This document shows, one piece after another, positions 5,791-10,584 of a stretch of DNA of 10,584 nucleotides. The stretch covers positions 1 through 10,584 of the forward strand of contig JADYZI010000446.1 of assembly GCA_020853255.1 (NCBI GenBank). Direction: 5' to 3'. A program made the translations under genes and the position numbers. How positions within the stretch are numbered: position 1 is the stretch's first letter; every line of letters starts with the position of its first letter. Source of the stretch: Acidobacteriota bacterium (GTDB taxonomy: Bacteria; Acidobacteriota; Blastocatellia; Pyrinomonadales; Pyrinomonadaceae). The notes beneath the pieces are model-generated. The model worked only from the letters and a program-made list of their open reading frames with translations, did not search any database and was not told where the DNA came from.

Positions 5791-7839
5791 GTGAAATTGA
5801 AATTGCCGACTACACTCCGATCATTCCGTGGACGCCTCCATGTTGGCTCACAAGGTATCTGCGTGTTCGCAACGCGTCGATTCGCTGTCACACTCGTTCA
5901 CCTTCTCGTCCTCATTTTCGCGTCTAATGTTGCCGGACAACGCGGAAGTCAGGGCTGGATCTGGCAGAACCCGCTTCCGCAGGGGAATTCGCTGCTTTCG
6001 ATCCATTTTGCAAATGACAAACAAAATGGATTTGCGGTCGGCGCCGAAAATACTATTCTTCACACGCAGGACGGCGGATTCACATGGGAATCTCAAGCCG
6101 GCCCGGCGGATGTTTCACTTTCCGATGTGTTCGTCATTGACCGGAAGAACGCTGTCGTGGTCGGTACTCGCGGCACGATCCTCGTGACCGAGAACGGCGG
6201 GTCCGAATGGCGTCGGGCACAGGCCGATGTAAAGGATCATCTATATGGCGTAACATTCGCGGGTGATCGGCCGATGACTGGCTGGGCCGCAGGCACGTAC
6301 GGCCGGATCTTAAAAACCTTGGACGAAGGCCGGACTTGGTCAGTGCTGAAGACCCGCTCCACCGATCATCTTATGAAGATCGCCGCCTACGACCTTGGCC
6401 GTATCGCGGCGGCGGGAGCCAATGGTGCTGTTGTGATCTCGACCGATGGCGGTGAAACATGGAAGGTTTCGCGGCCGTGTGGCAGCATGACAATGTCCGG
6501 AGCAAGGTTTATCGGTCCCGAGACGATCGTGGCCGTCGGCTACGGAGGCTGTGTTGCACGCAGCACCGACGGCGGCGAAACCTGGGTACGGCCCGAACTA
6601 TTCAGCCGGCCCGACTTTCTCTCATTGGCATTCTCTGATGAAAGATCCGGTTCGATGACGGACTCCAACGGTCTTGTCTGGATCACTGGCGACGGCGGCA
6701 GTACATGGCTTCCATTCAACGTAAGAACGAATCCTCGCTTATCGGCGAACTATTTTGCCGATAGATTTGCCGGTTGGGCCGTGGGCCAGGATGGCTTGAT
6801 CGTGCGAACGGATGACGGCGGATATACCTGGCAGCGACTGACCGGCGGCAGCCGTGAGGACGTGAACGACCTGCTCTTTTTCGATGACGAATACGGCGTT
6901 GCGGCCGGCGGCCGCGGCCGTATCTGGATCACCAACGATGCAGGTTCAACATGGCTTCCGGTCTTTGCTGATACCAAAGCCAATCTCAATGCGATCCACT
7001 TCTTGAACGCCGATCGCGGTTGGATCGTAGGCGATGACGGGGCCGTTCTTCGCACTATCAACGGCGGAGCTAGTTGGGGCAAAGGCATTTCGGGCACGAA
7101 GGATGAACTTTTAGGTGTATATTTTGTCAACGATATGTCGGGCTTTGCGGTTGGGGCAAATGGCCGGATCATCAGGACCCGTACAGGCGGCGCATACTGG
7201 GAGCCGGTCGAATCGGGGAGCAACAATTGGCTCGAGGATGTTAAATTTGTTACCGCACGAAAAGGCATTGCGGTCGGCGACAACGGAACGATACTTTTGA
7301 CAATGGACGGCGGTGATACTTGGTCGCCGATCAGGTCGAATGTATCGGAGAACATCTATGCAATAAGCTTTTTCGACGAGAAATACGGAGCGGCTGTCGG
7401 TGCCGATGGCCTTATTCTGCGGACGGTTGACGGAGGACTAAGCTGGACCGACCTTGAATCGCCGTCGCGGGCTAACCTATTTGCGGTTACGGCGATCGGA
7501 CGGGACCAGATCGTCGCGGTCGGAGAACTTGGGACAATGCTTGTTTCTGGTGATGCAGGAAGAACCTGGAACATCCAGCCGGTCAATACCGGCAAAACGC
7601 TGCAGGCCCTTGTTTTTCGCGGCGGCGATAAGATCTGGGTGGCCGGCCGCGGTGGAGCGATCCTGAAGCGGAGTCAGCCATTGAACCCGTACCGATTTGC
7701 CGTCGGCCGTTCGGGCTCGCCGCCAACCCTTCGCCCCGCAAGCGGCATCCGAAAGCCCCGGGTCCCTACGGTCGCGGCACCGGACGACGGAGACATCCCG
7801 CCCGCCACGCTCAATAATAGAGAAAGGCCCAAACAGTGA
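5791..7839 (+). CDS. Secreted Ycf48/BNR-like repeat protein, two predicted seven-bladed propellers
   Basis: The protein has 682 residues from the first possible start, a GTG preceded two codons earlier by an in-frame TAA. A second GTG at 5863-5865 (residue 25) has AAGG seven bases upstream and would begin right at the signal peptide (ATRRFAVTL followed by a hydrophobic run to about residue 48), so it may be the true start. The mature part carries repeats of about 41 residues ending in the pattern I-L-x-T-x-D-G-G-x-T-W. I count 13 clear copies beginning at residues 89, 130, 173, 214 and onward to 583, and a degenerate fourteenth at 624. This fits Ycf48-like/BNR beta-propeller blades. Cyanobacterial Ycf48 helps assemble photosystem II; nothing here suggests photosynthesis, and non-photosynthetic homologues are exported proteins of unknown function. 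A Pro/Arg-rich tail (about 645-682) follows. It lies 9 bases after the RNase H gene and converges on prmA. Confidence 0.85.
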   Translation: MKLKLPTTLRSFRGRLHVGSQGICVFATRRFAVTLVHLLVLIFASNVAGQRGSQGWIWQNPLPQGNSLLSIHFANDKQNGFAVGAENTILHTQDGGFTWESQAGPADVSLSDVFVIDRKNAVVVGTRGTILVTENGGSEWRRAQADVKDHLYGVTFAGDRPMTGWAAGTYGRILKTLDEGRTWSVLKTRSTDHLMKIAAYDLGRIAAAGANGAVVISTDGGETWKVSRPCGSMTMSGARFIGPETIVAVGYGGCVARSTDGGETWVRPELFSRPDFLSLAFSDERSGSMTDSNGLVWITGDGGSTWLPFNVRTNPRLSANYFADRFAGWAVGQDGLIVRTDDGGYTWQRLTGGSREDVNDLLFFDDEYGVAAGGRGRIWITNDAGSTWLPVFADTKANLNAIHFLNADRGWIVGDDGAVLRTINGGASWGKGISGTKDELLGVYFVNDMSGFAVGANGRIIRTRTGGAYWEPVESGSNNWLEDVKFVTARKGIAVGDNGTILLTMDGGDTWSPIRSNVSENIYAISFFDEKYGAAVGADGLILRTVDGGLSWTDLESPSRANLFAVTAIGRDQIVAVGELGTMLVSGDAGRTWNIQPVNTGKTLQALVFRGGDKIWVAGRGGAILKRSQPLNPYRFAVGRSGSPPTLRPASGIRKPRVPTVAAPDDGDIPPATLNNRERPKQ

Positions 7840-7866
7840 CATCAGCGTAAGGCAAAAATAGTTGTC

Positions 7867-8736
7867 TCACTTTCGGATGATCATTGCGATCCACTCGCCC
7901 GCCGCTGTAACCGTGGTGTCCAGATGTCGCGGTATAGCCTCCGAAACCAGACGTTCCTGCTCAGCGAGGATTCCCGACAGGACCAGTATAGACCTTGCAC
8001 TATCGAGAAGTTCCGGGATGATGGGGATTATTACATCCGCCGTCAGGTTTGCACAAACAAGGTCGAACAAACCTGAGACCGCGTCGATCGAACCGGTGTG
8101 AAATTCAATGCGGCCTCCCACGCCGTTCCTCTCGGCATTCGACCGGGCTATCTCTACTGCTACGGGATCAATATCGACCGCTGACAGGCTCGCATCGGCG
8201 GCGGCGATCGAAGCGGCCGCGATAGCCAGGAGGCCGGTGCCGGTCCCGACATCAAGAAAAGACATCGCAGGGCGATAGAGTTGATCAATAGCCGCGAGGC
8301 ATAACTGCGTCGTTTCGTGCGTGCCCGTGCCAAACGCCATACTCGGTTCTATCCGGATAATCGTCCTCTCGCCATCTTCGATGTCGTGCCACGGCGCGGC
8401 AACGATGAACCGGCCTTGGCCGACCGGTTTCCAATGCTTTTTCCATTCAGCGAGCCAATCCTGATCGACAACGACAGATCGGGTGACCGAAATATCAATC
8501 TCGGCTGAGAGGCCATGGGCGAGCGCGGCCAGTTTTAATTCAGTGTCTAAAACGTCATCGTCGGGGGCTGACAAAAAATAGGCGGTTACGGTGCAAAGTC
8601 CCGCATCAGCCTTCGGCATCAGATCGATCTGGCTGCCGATCGAATCAAGAGCGTTAAATGCAGATTCGACCGCATCTGTGTACTCAGGAGCGACCGCCGC
8701 CGAAACTGCAAACCATTCCAGGGGTTTTCCGGTCAT
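7867..8736 (-). CDS. prmA: Ribosomal protein L11 methyltransferase
   Basis: PrmA transfers methyl groups from S-adenosylmethionine to amino groups of ribosomal protein L11 in the cytoplasm; in E. coli L11 is trimethylated at several sites and loss is tolerated. The 289-residue product matches the family in length (E. coli 293) and layout. An N-terminal L11-recognition domain is followed by the linker signature DQDWLAEWKKHWKP (91-104), the PrmA-typical EPSMAFGTGTHETT (130-143), SAM motif I FLDVGTGTG (160-168), the acidic end of strand 2 in VDIDP (187-191), and the catalytic-region motif ANLTADVI (229-236), the family's counterpart of an NPPY motif. The start is set by ATGA overlap with the era stop, suggesting coupled translation. 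The stop lies 27 bases from the end of the convergent Ycf48-like gene; no clear terminator is visible in that gap. Confidence 0.95.
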   Translation of the reverse strand: MTGKPLEWFAVSAAVAPEYTDAVESAFNALDSIGSQIDLMPKADAGLCTVTAYFLSAPDDDVLDTELKLAALAHGLSAEIDISVTRSVVVDQDWLAEWKKHWKPVGQGRFIVAAPWHDIEDGERTIIRIEPSMAFGTGTHETTQLCLAAIDQLYRPAMSFLDVGTGTGLLAIAAASIAAADASLSAVDIDPVAVEIARSNAERNGVGGRIEFHTGSIDAVSGLFDLVCANLTADVIIPIIPELLDSARSILVLSGILAEQERLVSEAIPRHLDTTVTAAGEWIAMIIRK

Positions 8737-9632
8737 TCGTGTACACCCATTTCGTCCAATTCACGGCCGCTGTTGCGCCAATCTGCCACGACCTTGACAA
8801 ATAAGTTTAGCCGAACCCTTCTGCCGACAATGTTCTCAAAACCAAGTCGTGCCGCCGTGCCGATCTGTTTCAGCTTTGAGCCGCCTTTTCCGATGATGAT
8901 GCCTTTTTGCGACGACCGTTCAACGTAGATCGCACAGAATATCTCGACAAAGGCCGCGTCGCTCTCATCATACTTTTCGGTGACTACCGCGGTCACATAT
9001 GGTATCTCTTCACCGGTTGTCTGCAATATCTGTTCGCGGACCATTTCGGCAATGAGCGTCCGCATCGGCTGGTCGGTGAGTTCGTCCTCCTCAAATATCG
9101 CTTCGCCCACGGGAAGATGTTTGACAATTTGGCGAAGCAGATTATCCACCGCATCGCCCTTCAACGCGGAAACCGGAACTATCTCGGCAAATTCATGCTC
9201 CTTTGAATAACTATCCATCAGAGGCAAAAGCGTCGCCTTGTCGCGCACCTTATCGATCTTGTTCAAGACCAGCACAGCAGGTTTACCCGATTCCTTCACC
9301 AGGTCAAGAACAAACCGGTCGCCGTTCCCTGTGGAAACACTGGCATCACGCATCAGTACGAGAAGATCCACGGACAATATGGCATCGTGAACGGCGGCCA
9401 TCATCCTTCGGTTTAGAAGATAACCCGGTTTGTGAATCCCCGGTGTGTCAACAAAAACTATTTGTCCCTCAGGCAGCGTGACAACGCCCTGGATCTTGTG
9501 CCTGGTCGTCTGCGGCTTGTTTGAGACCGCCGCGATCTTTTCGCCGACAAGCCTGTTCAGAAGTGTGGATTTACCGGCATTAGGCCGCCCTATCAGGCCC
9601 ACATAACCGCTGCGAAAGGTGCCATTGGACAT
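8733..9632 (-). CDS. era: GTPase Era
   Basis: Era is a GTPase that binds the 3' end of 16S rRNA and helps mature the 30S ribosomal subunit; it is essential in many bacteria. The 299-residue product (E. coli 301) has the full G domain: G1 GRPNAGKST (15-23), the switch I stretch SNKPQTTRHKIQG (37-49), G3 DTPGIHKPG (62-70), G4 NKID (124-127) and G5 SALKG (155-159). A C-terminal KH domain with GIIIGKGG (244-251) supplies RNA binding. In the segment after G3, LVLMRDAS replaces the more common LVVDA-type sequence, a minor variation. The ATG is chosen because it gives the family's standard short N-terminus; the ribosome binding site upstream is weak. Its stop overlaps the start of prmA by four bases (ATGA), so two ribosome-related genes are probably co-expressed. 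An inverted repeat lies between its start and the gene upstream. Confidence 0.97.
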   Translation of the reverse strand: MSNGTFRSGYVGLIGRPNAGKSTLLNRLVGEKIAAVSNKPQTTRHKIQGVVTLPEGQIVFVDTPGIHKPGYLLNRRMMAAVHDAILSVDLLVLMRDASVSTGNGDRFVLDLVKESGKPAVLVLNKIDKVRDKATLLPLMDSYSKEHEFAEIVPVSALKGDAVDNLLRQIVKHLPVGEAIFEEDELTDQPMRTLIAEMVREQILQTTGEEIPYVTAVVTEKYDESDAAFVEIFCAIYVERSSQKGIIIGKGGSKLKQIGTAARLGFENIVGRRVRLNLFVKVVADWRNSGRELDEMGVHE

Positions 9633-9662
9633 CGATTAGAAGTTATCAGATTCAGCCACAAT

Positions 9663-9733
9663 TAACCACAGAGGCACAGAGGACACGGAGAAGATCGGAT
9701 ATCATCTCTGCGTCCTCTGTGTCTCTGTGGTTA
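9663..9733. repeat. Inverted repeat of the AACCACAGAG type, long stem-loop
   Basis: Two 29-base arms (9663-9691 and 9705-9733) match as inverted copies at 26 of 29 positions, separated by a 13-base loop. The arms read TAACCACAGAG then a run of purine-rich ACAGAGGAC-type units. Near-identical 'AACCACAGAGGCACAGAGG' sequences are, as I recall, scattered as intergenic repeats in many environmental bacterial genomes; the element has no coding capacity and resembles a palindromic REP- or MITE-like repeat. It begins 3 bases beyond the stop of the minus-strand helical-repeat gene and ends about 30 bases before the era start. A 29-bp stem of this kind could stop or slow transcription coming from that gene, or protect its mRNA end, although there is no long T tract on either side. 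Confidence 0.85.
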
Positions 9734-9736
9734 GCC

Positions 9737-10584
9737 TTACTTATCTTTTACGAGCCTCGCCTTTGCGGCTATCGCCTCTTTGTGCGCTCCGCCGGCGACC
9801 GGGCCGAGTTGGATGGCCTTGTCGTAGATCGCTTCAGCGTAGGCCTTTTCGTCGTAAAATTCGTAGATCTTTGCTAGCGCGACATAAGTTAGCGAAAGCA
9901 GGGCCTTATCGGTCTTTTCAGTCGAGGTTTTCAACACGGCTTCGTAAGAGCTCTTTGCTTCCAGCAGTTTGGCCTTCAGCTGCTCGGGATCAGTGACCTC
10001 TTCCGCCGAAAGGCTGGCCACGCGGCCGAGGCTGTAATAGATACGCGGATCGCCTGGAGCCTTGTCGCGAAGCAGTTTCAGCTCAGCATTTGCCCTAGCG
10101 TACTCCTTCGCCTCGATCAATTTTTGGATCTCAAGCAGGCGGTTGGTGACCGGGTTTTCAACAATAATGCTTGTCGCTTCAGGATTGTTCTTCCGCGCCG
10201 TGCGTACAGCTTCGGCGATCTTTCTTGCTCCTTCGGCCCGCTTTCTCGCCTCGGCAAACTGGCCGAGCCTGTCGGCCTCCTTCGTTCCATCAAATGCCAG
10301 TATCATATCGCGGATCGACGAAGCAATATCAAAGCCCGAATCGGCAAATCCGTTCAGCTGCTCCGCGAAAAAGAACGAGAGAAGAGCTCCCTTTTCATAG
10401 TCCTCCGACAACCGAAGTGCGGTCTCGTCCGCCAAGGCCGCTTTTGTCTTTTCAAGTTCCTGGACCACGGCCCGTTTCTCCGGGTCTGTTTTTAGGGTGT
10501 TTATACGCTCGCGGGCCTGAGCGGTTAGGGCCTTGACTCGCGAATGCTCGGCCTCTTTTGCATCTATTGCCGCGACCAGCGACC
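9737..10584 (-). CDS. Helical-repeat (TPR-like) protein, C-terminal part, truncated by window edge
   Basis: An open frame runs without a stop from the right edge to TAA at 9737-9739, giving 281 residues of the C-terminus. A GTG at 10466-10468 lies within this frame, but the frame continues upstream with the same charged helical character (for example EAEHSRVKALTAQARERI), so that GTG is probably internal. The visible part is rich in Ala, Glu, Lys and Leu. It has coiled-coil-like helices first, then pairs of helices with TPR-like features: LIEAKEYARANAELKLLRDK followed by APGDPRIYYSLGRVA, and ALAKIYEFYDEKAYAEAIYDKAIQLGP. TPRs mediate protein-protein contacts, and the partner cannot be told from here. 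No membrane segment is visible in this part; the N-terminus is missing, so any export signal or extra domain is unknown. Transcription runs toward era across an inverted repeat that may separate the two units. Confidence 0.75.
   Translation of the reverse strand, partial: SLVAAIDAKEAEHSRVKALTAQARERINTLKTDPEKRAVVQELEKTKAALADETALRLSEDYEKGALLSFFFAEQLNGFADSGFDIASSIRDMILAFDGTKEADRLGQFAEARKRAEGARKIAEAVRTARKNNPEATSIIVENPVTNRLLEIQKLIEAKEYARANAELKLLRDKAPGDPRIYYSLGRVASLSAEEVTDPEQLKAKLLEAKSSYEAVLKTSTEKTDKALLSLTYVALAKIYEFYDEKAYAEAIYDKAIQLGPVAGGAHKEAIAAKARLVKDK

Noticed and set aside
6750..7355. A 201-aa open frame on the minus strand inside the Ycf48-like gene
   Set aside because: It is antisense to the repeated blade motif, and its repeating Ser/Pro/Thr pattern is the mirror image of those repeats. 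It is a coding shadow.
6055..7680. Recurring GACGGCGG-type sequences that might be a DNA repeat array or CRISPR
   Set aside because: They are codons for the D-G-G-x-T-W blade motif, diverged at the DNA level and lacking constant repeat units; this is protein-level repetition.
5791..7839. A photosystem II assembly role for the Ycf48-like protein
   Set aside because: Only the fold is shared; no photosynthesis genes are present and the protein is twice the repeat number of Ycf48.
7840..7866. A bidirectional terminator between the convergent Ycf48-like gene and prmA
   Set aside because: The 27-base gap contains no stem-loop that I can find, only a short A-rich run.

Overview
The window looks like a chromosomal segment of a Gram-negative bacterium with moderately high GC and tightly packed genes. 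The mix of an ECF sigma/anti-sigma/DUF4097 cluster, a secreted Ycf48-type repeat protein, an archaeal-sized Rad50-like ATPase and an Era-PrmA pair suggests Acidobacteriota, perhaps Blastocatellia/Pyrinomonadales. That placement is an impression from protein style and gene content; no marker gene here proves it. I see no phage, plasmid, transposase, CRISPR, rRNA or tRNA signal.

Region 1 (1-2067, + strand) is an envelope-signalling operon. It holds the last 33 codons of an ECF sigma factor, an anti-sigma factor with a zinc-finger motif whose start codon overlaps the sigma stop (ATGA), and, 26 bases later, an exported DUF4097-type beta-repeat protein with a possible lipobox. A small hairpin lies between the second and third genes. 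On the opposite strand, overlapping the end of the DUF4097 gene by 4 bases, is a 98-residue protein that I do not recognise.

Region 2 (2361-7839, + strand) begins with about 276 bases of non-coding DNA, then three closely spaced genes: a complete Rad50/SbcC-like ATPase (888 aa) with a non-standard C-x6-C hook in place of CxxC, a complete type 1 RNase H (19-base gap), and a large secreted protein with 14 Ycf48-like repeats (9-base gap). No Mre11/SbcD nuclease lies beside the ATPase. The Rad50-like/RNase H pairing is the most intriguing arrangement in the window, and a shared role in R-loop or damaged-end processing is a hypothesis only.

Region 3 (7867-10584, - strand) is mostly housekeeping. 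Read in the direction of transcription it contains the C-terminal 281 residues of a helical, TPR-like protein cut by the window edge, a 71-base inverted repeat (AACCACAGAG family), the GTPase Era, and the ribosomal protein L11 methyltransferase PrmA, whose start overlaps the era stop (ATGA). Era and PrmA both act in ribosome biogenesis. The region converges on the Ycf48-like gene with a 27-base gap.

Overall, most of the window is ordinary. I do not see a clearly new system, but the orphan Rad50-like/RNase H pair, the two-times-seven repeat architecture, the small unrecognised protein and the inverted repeat deserve a second look.
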